Source: JACVRW01 sp963812915 (GTDB lineage: Bacteria > Actinomycetota > Thermoleophilia > Solirubrobacterales > Thermoleophilaceae). Taken from it: a stretch of DNA of 64,000 nucleotides. The notes beneath the pieces were generated by a model that ran no database searches, was not told the origin of the DNA, and saw only the letters and a program-made list of their open reading frames with translations. Shown here one piece after another: positions 26,222-36,345 of the stretch (position 1 is its first letter; each line of letters starts with the position of its first letter). The position numbers and the translations under genes are program-made. The stretch is taken from NCBI GenBank assembly GCA_963812915.1, contig CAWEXB010000013.1, positions 124,001 through 188,000 of the forward strand, read 5' to 3'.

Positions 26222-27622
26222 TCAGCTGGCCCTCGGCTCGATGTTCTGGTTGACCCGGAAGAGGTTGTCGGGGTCATAGGTCGCCTTGACGCGCGAGAGG
26301 CGGTCGTAGTTGTCGCGGTAGCTGGCGCGGACCCGCTCCTGGCCCTCGTCCATCATCATGTTCACGTAGGCGCCGCCGGCCGCGTACGGGTGCAGGGCCT
26401 CGAAGTAGTCGATGGTCCACTGCCGGACCGCGCCGACGTTGGCCGGGTCGGGATCGACGCCCGCGAACACCGAGCCCCAGCGCGCGTCGCGATAGCTCCA
26501 CGCGGTCTCGGACGGAGCCACGTCGTGGGCGGCGCCGTCGACGGGGTACATGTGCATCATCGACTTCATCGTCGGCATCTCGGCGCCGAATCGGGCATGG
26601 ATCTCGACGGCGTCATCCGGGATCTCCTTGACGAAGTCCGCGCGCCAGTACCACTGGTCGCCGTGCGGATAGAGCCCGTCGAAGGCGCTCTGCAACGCCG
26701 AATGCGGCATCGCGTGAACGCCGTGCATGAGCGGCTCGGGCACGGCGTCGAGGAGCGGGGCCATCGCCTTCGCCGCGTCCTCCTCGCCGCCGACGTAGCA
26801 CCAAACGACGCCGCATACCTTGCGCAGGTGAATCTCCTCGGGGAAGGGCGGCGCCGGCGGCACGGTATGGAACGCGAAGAAGCCGTTCAGCTCGCGGGGG
26901 GCGTTCGGCAGGAACTCCCGGTACGCCGAGAGCACCTCGGCGCTCAGCTCGACGGGCCAGAAGGTGGGGCCGCCGAAGACCGTGCCGACCCGGTGGAGCC
27001 GGAACAGGAACGAGGTCACCACGCCGAAGTTGCCGCCGCCGCCGCGGATCGCCCAATAGAGGTCGGGGTGCTCGTCGGCGCTCACGCGAACGCGCTCGCC
27101 GCTCGCCAGCACCAGCTCCGCCTCGAGCAGGTTGTCGATCGTGAGGCCGAACTTGCGCGTCAGGTGGCCGATGCCCCCGCCGAGGGTGAGACCTCCGACT
27201 CCGGTCGTGGAGATGATCCCGCTGGGCGTGGCCAGTCCGTGCTCGTTCGTGGCGCGGTCGACCTGGCCCCAGGTGGAACCGCCGCCGACCCGGACCGTGC
27301 GCGCCTCGGGGTCGACCCGAACGTCGCTCAGGGGCGACAGATCGATGACGACGCCGTCGTCGCAGGTCCCGAGCCCGGCGCCGTTGTGTCCACCGCCGCG
27401 GACGGCGAGGACCAGGTCGCGGTCGCGGGCGAAGGCAACCGCCTTGACGACGTCGTCGGGACTCGCGCAACGGGCGACCAGCGCGGGCCGCCTGTCGATC
27501 ATCGCGTTGTAGACCTTGCGCGCCTCTCCGTACTCGGCGTCCTCGGGGCCGATCAGCTGTCCGCCGAACGCGCTCCCGAGCTCCCGACGTGCCGCATCCG
27601 CGGCGCTGGCCAACGTGCTCAT
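26222..27622 (-). CDS. FAD-linked oxidase with BBE domain (berberine-bridge/6-hydroxynicotine oxidase type)
   Basis: 466 residues. N-terminal PCMH-type FAD domain: PALVARCASPDDVVKAVAFARD, then RGGGHNGAGLGTCDDGVVIDL with the His expected to bind FAD covalently, and GLATPSGIISTTGVGGLTLGGGIGHLTRKFGL. The Cys of bicovalent members is replaced (IISTTGVGG), so attachment through His only is predicted. Residues from about 420 form the BBE segment (GGAYVNMMMDEGQERVRASYRDNYDRLSRVKATYDPDNLFRVNQNI). These enzymes oxidise alcohols, sugars or amines with oxygen. It converges on gmaS (20 bp apart) but nothing ties it to methylamine use. No signal peptide. Confidence 0.85.
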   Translation of the reverse strand: MSTLASAADAARRELGSAFGGQLIGPEDAEYGEARKVYNAMIDRRPALVARCASPDDVVKAVAFARDRDLVLAVRGGGHNGAGLGTCDDGVVIDLSPLSDVRVDPEARTVRVGGGSTWGQVDRATNEHGLATPSGIISTTGVGGLTLGGGIGHLTRKFGLTIDNLLEAELVLASGERVRVSADEHPDLYWAIRGGGGNFGVVTSFLFRLHRVGTVFGGPTFWPVELSAEVLSAYREFLPNAPRELNGFFAFHTVPPAPPFPEEIHLRKVCGVVWCYVGGEEDAAKAMAPLLDAVPEPLMHGVHAMPHSALQSAFDGLYPHGDQWYWRADFVKEIPDDAVEIHARFGAEMPTMKSMMHMYPVDGAAHDVAPSETAWSYRDARWGSVFAGVDPDPANVGAVRQWTIDYFEALHPYAAGGAYVNMMMDEGQERVRASYRDNYDRLSRVKATYDPDNLFRVNQNIEPRAS

Positions 27623-27702
27623 CCTGTCTCCTCTCGATCGGAATCCTTACTCACTAGGCGTGAATCGCGACGGAACAGTTGTGCCGCCGGCGCCGCAGAG
27701 GT

Positions 27703-30700
27703 TCAGAGGGACCAGCGGGGCGGCGCCTCGCCGGGAGGCGCATAGGAGCAGAACCGGCCCGTGCGGATCGAGGCCGTCAGGTGCTCCGCGAGCCGAGGCG
27801 ACTCCTTGTCGATCAACTTGATCGCGGTCCTGATCGCCTTCGTCACGTTCACTCGGGCCCGCTCCGCGGGCGACGCCAGCGGCCTGTCGCGTCCGCCGAG
27901 CCCCGCCGCCCGGGCGAGCTCCTCCACCAGCGCGTCGATCTCCTCCTCGAGCCCCGCGGCCCGCTCGTCGTCGGCGAAGCGCCGCGCCTCGTCGAGGTCG
28001 CTTCGCAGATCCTCCAGCCGGCGTCGGTACTCCTCCCTGGCGCGCGGGTCGAGCAGCGGGCCGAGGTCGGCCGGCCGGGCCCCGCGCAGGCCGTCGCCGA
28101 CGACCTCGGCGCCGCCGGTGGGCGACCCGTCCGCCGCGGCGACGAGCTCGAGCACGTGAACGTCAACTCCCGGAGCGGTGAGGAGGAAGGCGATGTACCG
28201 CAGGCCCTTGACGTCCCGAAGCCGCATCGTCGTACCTCCATAGGCGATCGTCCAGAACTCGCCCTCGCGCCCAAACCGGGTCTCGGTACCGCTCGTCTCG
28301 GGCTTCACGGCGGCCACGCGGCGGAGAACGCCCTTCAGGTCGAGGTCCTCTCCGAGCCGGCGGGCCTCCTCGAGCAACGCGGCGGCGCGCTCGGCGTCCC
28401 CCTCGCGCGAGCGCGCGAGGAGCGCCCGCGCGTACTCCAGCAGCACTCGTGCGCGCATCGCCCTGGCGCCCAGCAGCTCGCAGCGGGCGAGCGCCGTCTC
28501 GAAGTGACCCTCCGCGTCCTCCCACCGCTCGAGCATCGCCGCGAGCATCGCGAGCCGCAGGGCGACCGGTCCGAGCGGCTGCTGACTCAGGGAGACGGCG
28601 TTGCGGTCGGCGAACGGCAGCAGGAGCTCATACAGGGGCCGTGCGTGACGATCGTCGCCGACGACGACGCAGGCGTGGGCGAGGGCGGAGAGCCGGAGGA
28701 GCCAGAACCCGTCCCTCGGTATGTCGTCGAAGCCGCTGCCGGCATGCCGGGCGATCTCCGCGGCGGCCGTGCTGCGATCGTCGCGCTCGGCCGCCGCCAG
28801 CGCCTCGCGCCACCGAGGGACCCACATGTAGCGCTCGCCGTGGTCGGCGATCTCGGGCCAGTACTCGTCGAGGCGGCCCTGTGCCCACCGGATCGCGACC
28901 ATCTGTGCGTACTCGTAGATGTAGGTGGCGTACTCGCTGTGCCGGAGTCGCGCTATCCGGAGCGCCTCGCGCGCGTGCCGCTCGGCGTCGTCAAACCGCC
29001 CGTCGAGCGTCGCGCGAATGACCTGAAGGCAGACGCCGTGCCAGCGGTAGAACGGCTGCTGGATCCGCTCGGCCAGCCCAGTCATGGCCGCGATCTCGGC
29101 GTCGACGCCCGGGCCGTCGCAGAGCTCGAGGAAGCAATGGAAACGGGCATTGTGTGCGAGGAAGGCCAGCTCCTGGTTGCCCAGCTCGGCGGCCACCGCG
29201 AGCATCTCCTCAGTCTTGTCGAGCCGCTCCCCGACCATCTCGAGCGCTCCAAGGGCCCAGTGACGCGCGTGCAGGGCCGTGACCAGCGCCGCGGAGTCCT
29301 CGAGCCGCCGCGCCATCTCGATCGCCTCGGTGCTCACCTCGAGCCGCCGCTCCACCTCGTTCGTCGAGTACATCTCGACCGCGAGGTGCGCGAGCACCCG
29401 CGCGCGGAGCGGGCCGTCCTCGTCCGGAAGCGCGGCGAGCGCCTCCTCGAGCAGCCCGATGCCGGTCTCCCCCGCCTCGAAGCGAGCGAACAGCAGGAAA
29501 CCCCCCAGCCCGATTACGTAGCCGAGGGCGGCGCGCGCCAGCATTTGGCCGTCGCCCAGGCGGCGAGCGAGCTCCGCGGCCTCCTCGAAGCTCGTACGCG
29601 CCGCACGCGTGTCGCCGGCCCGCCAGCGGGCGTCTCCCAGGCGCAGGAGAAGCTCGCAGCGGCGCTCCCGCGAGACCTCGTCCGCCGCGCCGAGCAGCTC
29701 GAGCGCCCGCTCATAGTGCACCCCCGCCTCCTCGTAGGCGAGGATTCTCGCGGCGCGGTCACCCGCCCGCACCAGGTAGTCGATCGCGGCCGCCGCGTCA
29801 CCCACCGGCGCCGCGAGGGCCAGGTGGTTGGCGATCTCCGACAGGTGGCGGATCGAGATCGTTCCGATACAGCTCCTCGAGGACCGCGCCGATGGTCTGA
29901 TGGAGCTCGAGGCGCCGTCGTCGGGGACAGGTCGTCGTAGAGCGTCTCGCGGACGAGCTCGTGCACAAAGGCGTATCGCCTTGGAATGGCCGGATCCTCG
30001 ACGATCACACCGGCGTCCCCGGCCTCGGCGAGAACGTCGAGGAGGCGCGCGACGCCCACCCGGCTCGTACGTTCGAGCACGCGGAGGTTGAACTCGCGGC
30101 CGATTACGGCGGCCACGCGGAGCACCGCCGACCGTCTCGTCGGGCAGGTCGGCCATGCGACGCCGCAGGAGGGTTCGAACCTCGTCCGGGACGCGGCCAA
30201 TCCGATCCAGGACCGGGTCGTCTTCGGCCAAGCCGTCGTGCGCGACCAGGCGCACCACCTCGCCGAGGAAGAACGGATTGCCGCCGGTGAGCGCGTGGAT
30301 GCGCGCCGCCAGCGAGCGGGAGGCCTCGCGGCCCGCGACGCGGGCCAGAAATGCCTCCACATCGCGGACGCTCAACCCCTGAAGCGAGATACGGGTCGCG
30401 CGAGCGAATCAGGTCGGCGAACGACTCGCGGTGTTCGCGCAGGCGTACCTCGCGGTCGCGGTAGGAGCCGACGACCAGGATGGGGGCGTCGGCGATCGCC
30501 TCGCTGACGAATCGGAGCAGGACGAGCGACGGGGCGTCGGCCGCGTGAAGGTCGTCGAGGACGATCAGGAGCGGCCGGGGGCGCGCGGCGTCGACGAGGA
30601 ACTGTCCCGCCGTATCGAACAGGCGGAAGCGCACCGTCTCCGGATCCTCCGATCCGCCGGCGGCGGCGGCGAATCGCTCGACGTCGCCGCCAAGAGCGCG

Positions 30701-30982
30701 TACCGCCTGGATCCAGGGCCAGTAGGCAGGCGCGCCCCCCTCCTCCCAGCAGCGCCCGGCCACCGCCCTCCAGCCGCGATCGCCGGCCTCCCGGGCGAGC
30801 TCCTGCATCAGACGCGTCTTGCCGATGCCCGGCTCGCCACTCAGCAGGACCAGGCGCCCGCGCCCATCCTGAGCCTCGTCGAGCGCGGCGCGGAGCTCGT
30901 GGAGCTCTCCCGTCCTCCCCACGAAGGGGCGCCCGGACACGCGCGGCGAGGAGATCGCTGTGGGGGCGAGCTTGTCGCTCAT
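27703..30982 (-). CDS. Large AAA/STAND-type signalling ATPase with TPR-like repeats (four frameshifts)
   Basis: About 1,091 residues when bridged. Near residue 18 GRPFVGRTGELHELRAAL begins the ATPase; Walker A is LSGEPGIGKTRL and Walker B LLIVLDDLHAADAPS, followed by GSYRDREV. A long alpha-helical TPR-like region covers about 330-800 (for example YLVRAGDRAARILAYEEAGVHYERALELLG). The C-terminus (TRFGREGEFWTIAYGGTTMRLRDVKGLRYIAFLL to the end) lacks a LuxR helix-turn-helix and matches a tail I recall from actinobacterial predicted ATPases. Breaks at 30376-30379, 30128-30129, 29923-29926 and 29850-29851 are each cured by removing one G/C, so decay is unproven. Partner unknown. Confidence 0.65.
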
Positions 30983-31067
30983 CGTGGCTCCAAGTCTCTT
31001 CGTCCTCGGACGGCCTGTCCAGGTATGCGGACGCGCCGGGCCGGCCTCGCATTCCCGCCCTCTATGC

Positions 31068-31096
31068 GACGAGCCCCGCCGGCCGCGGGGCTCGTC
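31068..31096 (-). terminator. Strong hairpin downstream of clpC
   Basis: GACGAGCCCCGC and GCGGGGCTCGTC form a perfect 12-bp stem with a CGGCC loop, 25 bp past the clpC stop. No U-tract follows, which is common for high-GC actinobacterial terminators. It can also insulate clpC from the start of the ATPase gene downstream. Confidence 0.7.
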
Positions 31097-31120
31097 TCAG
31101 TCTCGGATCTGCTCGCGGCG

Positions 31121-33778
31121 CTACTCGCGGGCTTCGCCTTCGGGCGCCGGCGGGGCGTCCGGGATCTCCGGCAGCACGTCGGGATCGTCGGGCAGGTCGC
31201 CCGGGCCGGACGGCTCCTGGGGCGCGGGCTGGTCCGAGCCCTCGCCCTCGCCGCGCCCTCCACCGACGCCCACGGCCTCGCGCTGGCGTGGCTTCATGAC
31301 CGTGATCTTCATCTCCTTGACGTCGCCGTCGGTGGACTCCGCGAGCTTCGCCCGCTCGTCGTCGCTCAGGCGATCGATCTCCACGGTCGAGCCCGGCGGC
31401 ATCGACTGCGAGAGCACCTCGTCCGCCAGCGGATCCTCGATGTAGCGCTGGATCGCCCGACGCAGCGGACGGGCGCCCATTGCGGGGTCCCAGCCCTCCT
31501 CGACCAGGAAGTCCGCCGCGCCGCCGGTGAGGTTGAGCGACAGCTCGCGCTCCGCCAGCGACTCGCGAATCCGCTTGAGGAGAAGGTCGACGATCTCGGT
31601 GATCTCCTCCTTGGTGAGCTTGTGGAAGACGATGACCTCGTCGATCCGGTTGAGGAACTCGGGCCGGAACACCTTCTTGAGCTCGCCCATGATCCGGTTC
31701 TTCATGTCCTCGTAGGTGATGCCGGTCTCGTCGCCGACCGTGAACCCGATGCCGGTGTTCTTGGCGATCTCCGACGCGCCCACGTTCGAGGTCATGATCA
31801 CGATCGAGTTGCGGAAGTCGACCGTGCGGCCCTGCGCGTCCGTGAGCCGGCCGTCCTCGAGGATCTGGAGCAGGATGTTGAAGACGTCCGGGTGCGCCTT
31901 CTCGATCTCGTCGAGCAGGAGCACGCTGTACGGCTTGCGCCGCACGGCCTCGGTGAGCTGGCCGCCCTCGTCGTAGCCGATGTAGCCGGGCGGGGAGCCA
32001 ACCAGCCGGGACACGGAGTGCTTCTCCATGTACTCCGACATGTCGATGCGCACCATCGCGTCCTCGTCGCCGAACAGGAACTCCGCGAGCGTGCGCGCCA
32101 GCTCGGTCTTCCCGACGCCGCTCGGGCCCAGGAAGATGAACGAGCCGGTCGGGCGCTTCGGGTCCTTGAGCCCGGCGCGGGAGCGGCGGATCGCCTTCGA
32201 CACGGCCTCGATCGCCGCATGCTGGCCGATCACGCGCTTGTGGAGCTCCTCCTCCATGCGCATGAGCTTCTGCGTCTCGGCCTCGGTCAGCTTGAACACC
32301 GGGATGCCGGTCCACATGGAGACGATGTCGGCGATCGCCTCCTCGCCGATCTCGGGCCGCTCGCCCGACTCGCCCGAGCGCCACTGCTCCTCGAGCTCGC
32401 GCTTCTTGTTCGTCAGCTGGCGCTCCTGGTCGCGCAGGTTCGCGGCCTTCTCGAACTCCTGCGCCTCGATCGCCGCCTCCTTGTCGCGCCGCGTGGTCTC
32501 GATCTCCTCCTCGAGATCGCGGTAGACCGGCGGGGCGGTCATCGACTTGATCCGCGCCCGGGACGCGGCCTCGTCGATGAGATCGATTGCCTTGTCCGGC
32601 AGGAAGCGGTCGGAGATGTAGCGGTCGGCCAGCTCGGCCGCCGCGGCGAGCGCCTCGTCGGTGATGCCGACGCGGTGGTGCTGCTCGTAGCGGTCGCGCA
32701 GTCCCTTGAGGATCTGAACCGTCTCCTCGGTGGAGGGCTGATCCACGCGGATCTGCTGGAAGCGGCGCTCGAGAGCGGAGTCGCGCTCCAGATACTTGCG
32801 GTACTCGTCCAGCGTGGTGGCGCCGATCGTCTGCAGCTCGCCGCGGGCAAGCGCCGGCTTGAGGATGCTTGCCGCGTCGATGGCGCCCTCGGCCGCACCC
32901 GCGCCGACGAGATTGTGCAGCTCGTCGATGAACAGGATGATGTCCCCGCGCTGGGTGATCTCCTTCATCACCTTCTTGAGCCGCTCCTCGAACTCGCCGC
33001 GGTACTTCGAACCCGCGACCAGCGCGGCCAGGTCGAGCGTGTAGATCTGCTTGTTCTTGAGCAGCTCGGGCACCTCGCCGCTCGTGATGCGCTGGGCCAG
33101 GCCCTCCACCACCGCGGTCTTGCCGACGCCCGGCTCGCCGATCAACACCGGGTTGTTCTTCGTGCGGCGCGAGAGGATCTGCATGATCCGCTCGATCTCG
33201 GTCTCGCGGCCGACGACGGGGTCGAGCTTGGCCTCGGCCGCCAGCTTGGTGAGGTTGCGGCCGAACTGGTCGAGCAGCTTGGACGACTTCTTGCCCTCGC
33301 CCGGCGGCCCAGCGCCCGCGGCGGCGCGGCCCTGGCGCCCACCCGGGCCGGACAGCATCCGAATGACCTCGTTCCGGATCTTCTCGGAATCTGCGTCGAA
33401 ATCGAGCAGGATGCGCGCCGCCACGCCCTCGTTCTCGCGCACGAGGCCGAGCAGGATGTGCTCGGTCCCGATGTAGTTGTGGCCCAGGCTCAGCGCCTCG
33501 CGCAGCGCCAGCTCCAGCACCTTCTTCGCCCGCGGCGTGAAGGGGATCTGGCCCGAGGTGACCTCCTCGCCGGAGCCGACGATGCGGACCACCTGGGCGC
33601 GCACCCGCTCCACGGTGATGTCCAGCGACTCGAGGACGCGCGCTGCGAGCCCCTCCTCCTCACGCAGCAGCCCGAGCAGGATGTGCTCGGTTCCGATGTA
33701 GTTGTGCTTGAGAATCCGAGCCTCTTCCTGGGCGAGGACGACCACCTGCCGGGCCCGTTCGGTGAAGCGCTCAAACAC
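31121..33778 (-). CDS. clpC: ATP-dependent Clp protease ATP-binding subunit ClpC
   Basis: 885 residues, full length. Order: duplicated Clp_N repeats (FTERARQVVVLAQEEARILKHNYIGTEHILLGLL and again from about residue 80); first AAA+ module with GEPGVGKTAVVEGLAQRI and ILFIDELHNLVGAG; a central UVR-type coiled segment (DLEEEIETTRRDKEAAIEAQEFEKAANLRDQERQL); second AAA+ module with LGPSGVGKTELARTLAEFLFGDE and LLLDEIEKAHPDVFN; then a Pro/acidic tail. It unfolds substrates for ClpP in the cytosol. The start is GTG. A 207-bp divergent region separates it from the lipoprotein gene; no clear CIRCE, HAIR or CtsR box was seen there. Confidence 0.97.
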   Translation of the reverse strand: MFERFTERARQVVVLAQEEARILKHNYIGTEHILLGLLREEEGLAARVLESLDITVERVRAQVVRIVGSGEEVTSGQIPFTPRAKKVLELALREALSLGHNYIGTEHILLGLVRENEGVAARILLDFDADSEKIRNEVIRMLSGPGGRQGRAAAGAGPPGEGKKSSKLLDQFGRNLTKLAAEAKLDPVVGRETEIERIMQILSRRTKNNPVLIGEPGVGKTAVVEGLAQRITSGEVPELLKNKQIYTLDLAALVAGSKYRGEFEERLKKVMKEITQRGDIILFIDELHNLVGAGAAEGAIDAASILKPALARGELQTIGATTLDEYRKYLERDSALERRFQQIRVDQPSTEETVQILKGLRDRYEQHHRVGITDEALAAAAELADRYISDRFLPDKAIDLIDEAASRARIKSMTAPPVYRDLEEEIETTRRDKEAAIEAQEFEKAANLRDQERQLTNKKRELEEQWRSGESGERPEIGEEAIADIVSMWTGIPVFKLTEAETQKLMRMEEELHKRVIGQHAAIEAVSKAIRRSRAGLKDPKRPTGSFIFLGPSGVGKTELARTLAEFLFGDEDAMVRIDMSEYMEKHSVSRLVGSPPGYIGYDEGGQLTEAVRRKPYSVLLLDEIEKAHPDVFNILLQILEDGRLTDAQGRTVDFRNSIVIMTSNVGASEIAKNTGIGFTVGDETGITYEDMKNRIMGELKKVFRPEFLNRIDEVIVFHKLTKEEITEIVDLLLKRIRESLAERELSLNLTGGAADFLVEEGWDPAMGARPLRRAIQRYIEDPLADEVLSQSMPPGSTVEIDRLSDDERAKLAESTDGDVKEMKITVMKPRQREAVGVGGGRGEGEGSDQPAPQEPSGPGDLPDDPDVLPEIPDAPPAPEGEARE

Positions 33779-33915
33779 GGCTTGCTCTCTATCTGTCGGG
33801 TTCGTCGGGGCGGGTGTTTCCCGTTCCTTTCCCTACAGATCGAACGAGAAGGCCAATCGGATGAGACAAGGGTGTGGGACCACCGGCCACCGAGCCGAGT
33901 CTACCAACGCCCCCC

Positions 33916-33932
33916 AAGCCGATTTTCGGCTT
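33916..33932. promoter_or_regulatory. Hairpin/inverted repeat in the clpC-lipoprotein divergent gap
   Basis: AAGCCGA-TTT-TCGGCTT is a perfect 7-bp inverted repeat in the gap between the divergent clpC and lipoprotein genes. It could be an operator or a leader hairpin. It does not match the CIRCE (TTAGCACTC-N9), HAIR or CtsR consensus. The rest of the gap shows nothing else I can assign. Confidence 0.3.
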
Positions 33933-33985
33933 AACCGAGCCGTAAATGCCGGTGCCGCCGGGGTATTCGGCTACGCTGGCCCATC

Positions 33986-34432
33986 GTGACTCGCGTCCTC
34001 GCCTCGATTGCGACCGCACTGGCCCTGCTTTTTGGCGCCGCTGGCTGCGGGGAGGACTCGAACGACGAGTTCAAGGATCAGTACAACGAGGCGCTCCGGC
34101 CGCTGAGCTCGCTCGGGGATGAGGTCGTGTCCACGCTCACCGAAGAGGGACGGTCGGACCCGGCACTCGCGCGCCAGCTCGAGAAACTCGCGGGGCGCGC
34201 CGAAGCGACGCGCAAGAACCTCTCCGAGCTCGAGCCACCTGAGGAGGCCGCCGATCGGTACGACGAGCTGCTCGGAGCCTTGAAGCAGTCGGTGGCCGAT
34301 CTTCGGGCCGTTGGGGAGTCGGCAAGGGAAGGCGATCCGGTCGAGGCCCAAGAGGCGACCCAGGCCCTCGTGGAGAGCGGTGAGGAGCTTCAGCAGGCCG
34401 AGACGGCCTTCCGGAACGCCGTCGACGGCTGA
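33986..34432 (+). CDS. Small exported lipoprotein, helical, unknown function
   Basis: 148 residues from a GTG start. The N-terminus is a lipoprotein signal peptide with lipobox LFGAAGC, so Cys21 is the expected lipidation site. The mature part is acidic and helical, with heptad-like stretches (LARQLEKLAGRAEATRKNLSELEPPEEAADRYDELLGALKQSV) and no cysteines beyond the lipobox. The pattern of a short helical lipoprotein with a PPEEAADRYDELL segment recurs in actinobacteria, but I know no function. It converges with lysS (9 bp). Confidence 0.75.
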   Translation: MTRVLASIATALALLFGAAGCGEDSNDEFKDQYNEALRPLSSLGDEVVSTLTEEGRSDPALARQLEKLAGRAEATRKNLSELEPPEEAADRYDELLGALKQSVADLRAVGESAREGDPVEAQEATQALVESGEELQQAETAFRNAVDG

Positions 34433-34441
34433 ACCGCGGCT

Positions 34442-35824
34442 TCAGCTTCGCATCGCCGGGAACAGCACGACCTCGCGGATCGAGGTGCGGCCGCTCAGGA
34501 TCATCACCAGGCGGTCGATCCCGACGCCGATGCCGCCCGTGGGCGGCATCCCGTGCTCCAGCGCGCGCACGTAGTCCTCGTCGTACGGTTGGGTCTCCTC
34601 GTCCCCGGCCGCCTCGTCCGCGCGCTGCTGCTCGAAGCGGGCGCGCTGCTCCACGGGGTCGTTCAGCTCGGTGAACGCATTTGCGAACTCCATCCCGGCG
34701 GCGAAGCACTCGAAGCGCTCGACGAGCCCGGGCTGGGAGCGATGGTCCTTCGCGAACGGCGACAGCTCCTTCGGGTAGTCGAGGACGAAGGTGGGGCTCA
34801 CGAGCTCCGGCTCGACCCGCTTCGACAGCAGCGCGTCCACCCTCTTGGCCCAGGTGCCCTCGCCCGGCAGCTCGTCCTTCTCGATGTCGATGTCGGTCTT
34901 CTCCCTGATGGCTTCCCGCAAGGTCAGCCGACGCCACGGCGGACTGAAATCGATCGGCCCCTCGTAGCCGACGTCCGCCGCCACGTGGGCGATCAGCTCC
35001 TCGAGTCGTCGCGCGATGTCCTCATAGTCCGCATAGGCCTCGTACCACTCGAGCATCGTGAACTCCGGGTTGTGCTTGTGGGAGAGACCCTCGTTGCGGA
35101 AGTCCTTGCCGATCTCGTAGACGCGCTCGAGCCCGCCGACGATCAGCCGCTTGAGGTAGAGCTCGTCGGCGATCCTGAGGAAGAAGTCGCGGTCGAGGGC
35201 GTTGTAGTGGGTCACGAAGGGTCGCGCCAGGGCGCCGCCGTAGAGCGGCTGGAGGATCGGCGTCTCCACTTCCATGAAGCCCCTGTCGTCGAGCCAGCGC
35301 CGGATCGCCGTCACTACCGCGCTGCGCAGGATGAACAGCTCGCGAATCTCCTCGTTCGCGATGAGGTCGAGCTCGCGGTGGCGGTAGCGCGTCTCCACGT
35401 CCTCGAGCCCGTGGAACTTCTCGGGCGGGGGGCGCAGCGACTTGGCGAGCAGGGTCCAGCGGCTCGCCCTGAGGCTGAGCTCGCCGCGGCGCGACTTGAA
35501 TGCGGTGCCGTCGATCCCGATCAGGTCGCCCAGATCGAGCGACGTCAGCGTGTCGAATGCCTCCTCGCCGAGGACGTCGCGCTTTGCGTGCACCTGGAGC
35601 TTGCCGCTGCGGTCCACCAGGTCGAGGAAGGCGGCGCCCCCATGGCCGCGCCGGGCCGCGAGCCGACCGGCGATCCGGTAAACCGCGTCCGTCTCCTCAC
35701 CCGGCTGCAGGTCGTGGTGGGCGGCGTGCACATCGGCGATCGGGGTGACGCCGCCGAACTCGTGCGGAAAGGGATCGATGCCCCGCTGGCGCAGGCGCTC
35801 CAGCTTGGCGCGCCGGTCATCCAC
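34442..35824 (-). CDS. lysS: Lysyl-tRNA synthetase, class II
   Basis: 460 residues; class II LysRS. An N-terminal OB-fold anticodon-binding domain (AGRLAARRGHGGAAFLDLVDRSGKLQVHAKRD) precedes the catalytic core: motif 1 around RGFMEVETPILQPLYGGALARPF, motif 2 FRNEGLSHKHNPEFTMLEWYEAYADY and motif 3 GGIGVGIDRLVMILSG. It charges tRNA-Lys in the cytosol. It ends the long minus-strand run that includes greA and dus, 37 bp behind greA. Shorter than the usual ~500 residues, mainly because the N-terminal extension is brief. Confidence 0.96.
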   Translation of the reverse strand: MDDRRAKLERLRQRGIDPFPHEFGGVTPIADVHAAHHDLQPGEETDAVYRIAGRLAARRGHGGAAFLDLVDRSGKLQVHAKRDVLGEEAFDTLTSLDLGDLIGIDGTAFKSRRGELSLRASRWTLLAKSLRPPPEKFHGLEDVETRYRHRELDLIANEEIRELFILRSAVVTAIRRWLDDRGFMEVETPILQPLYGGALARPFVTHYNALDRDFFLRIADELYLKRLIVGGLERVYEIGKDFRNEGLSHKHNPEFTMLEWYEAYADYEDIARRLEELIAHVAADVGYEGPIDFSPPWRRLTLREAIREKTDIDIEKDELPGEGTWAKRVDALLSKRVEPELVSPTFVLDYPKELSPFAKDHRSQPGLVERFECFAAGMEFANAFTELNDPVEQRARFEQQRADEAAGDEETQPYDEDYVRALEHGMPPTGGIGVGIDRLVMILSGRTSIREVVLFPAMRS

Positions 35825-35861
35825 GGGCGGGAACCCTATGTGACGTCCCCTGAGGCGCGCG

Positions 35862-36344
35862 CTAGGAGCGCTCGATCTTTGTGATCTTGAGCTTGCGCGC
35901 GGGGCCGCGCGGCACAGGGACCGTGACGGTCTCGCCGCGCTTGTGTCCGAGAAGGGCCTTGCCGACCGGCGACTCGTTCGACAGCTTGCTCTCCGACGGA
36001 TCGGCCTCGGCGGATCCGACGATCCTGAACTTCGTCGACTTGTCGGTCTTCTGGTCCTTCACGTGGACGGTGGCGCCGACGCTGACGACGTCCGTGTCCA
36101 CCGACTTCGCGTCGATGATCCGCGCGTTGCGCAGCTGCTCCTCGAGGTCGGAGATCTGCTTCTCGAGCATCGCCTGCTCGTTCTTGGCGTCGTCGTACTC
36201 GGAGTTCTCGGCGATGTCGCCGAACTCGCGGGCCTCCTTGATCCGCTCGGCCACCTCGCGCCGGCGGGCGCCCCGTAGGTGCTCGATCTTGGCCTTCAGC
36301 TCCTCGAGGCCTTCGGACGTTAGGACTGTTTCGCGCGTCGCCAT
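35862..36344 (-). CDS. greA: Transcription elongation factor GreA
   Basis: 160 residues, standard GreA. The N-terminal coiled coil carries the acidic tip EFGDIAENSEYDDAKNEQAMLE, whose Asp/Glu pair enters the RNA polymerase secondary channel to stimulate transcript cleavage. The C-terminal FKBP-like domain contains SVGATVHVKDQ and SNESPVGKALLGHKRGETVTVPVP. It lies between lysS and dus. Its ribosome site falls in the 3' arm of an inverted repeat that spans the dus-greA gap. Confidence 0.96.
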   Translation of the reverse strand: MATRETVLTSEGLEELKAKIEHLRGARRREVAERIKEAREFGDIAENSEYDDAKNEQAMLEKQISDLEEQLRNARIIDAKSVDTDVVSVGATVHVKDQKTDKSTKFRIVGSAEADPSESKLSNESPVGKALLGHKRGETVTVPVPRGPARKLKITKIERS

Positions 36345-36345
36345 A

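Noticed and set aside
27679..29940. Open frame of 753 codons on the + strand
   Set aside because: Antisense to the ATPase gene, whose own frame shows clear helical repeats and motifs.
30431..33934. Open frame of 1,167 codons on the + strand
   Set aside because: Antisense to clpC and the start of the ATPase; sequence is low complexity (Leu/Arg/Asp/His) with no motif.
33779..33985. Heat-shock operators (CIRCE, HAIR, CtsR box) before clpC
   Set aside because: No matching repeat in this gap; only an unrelated 7-bp inverted repeat.
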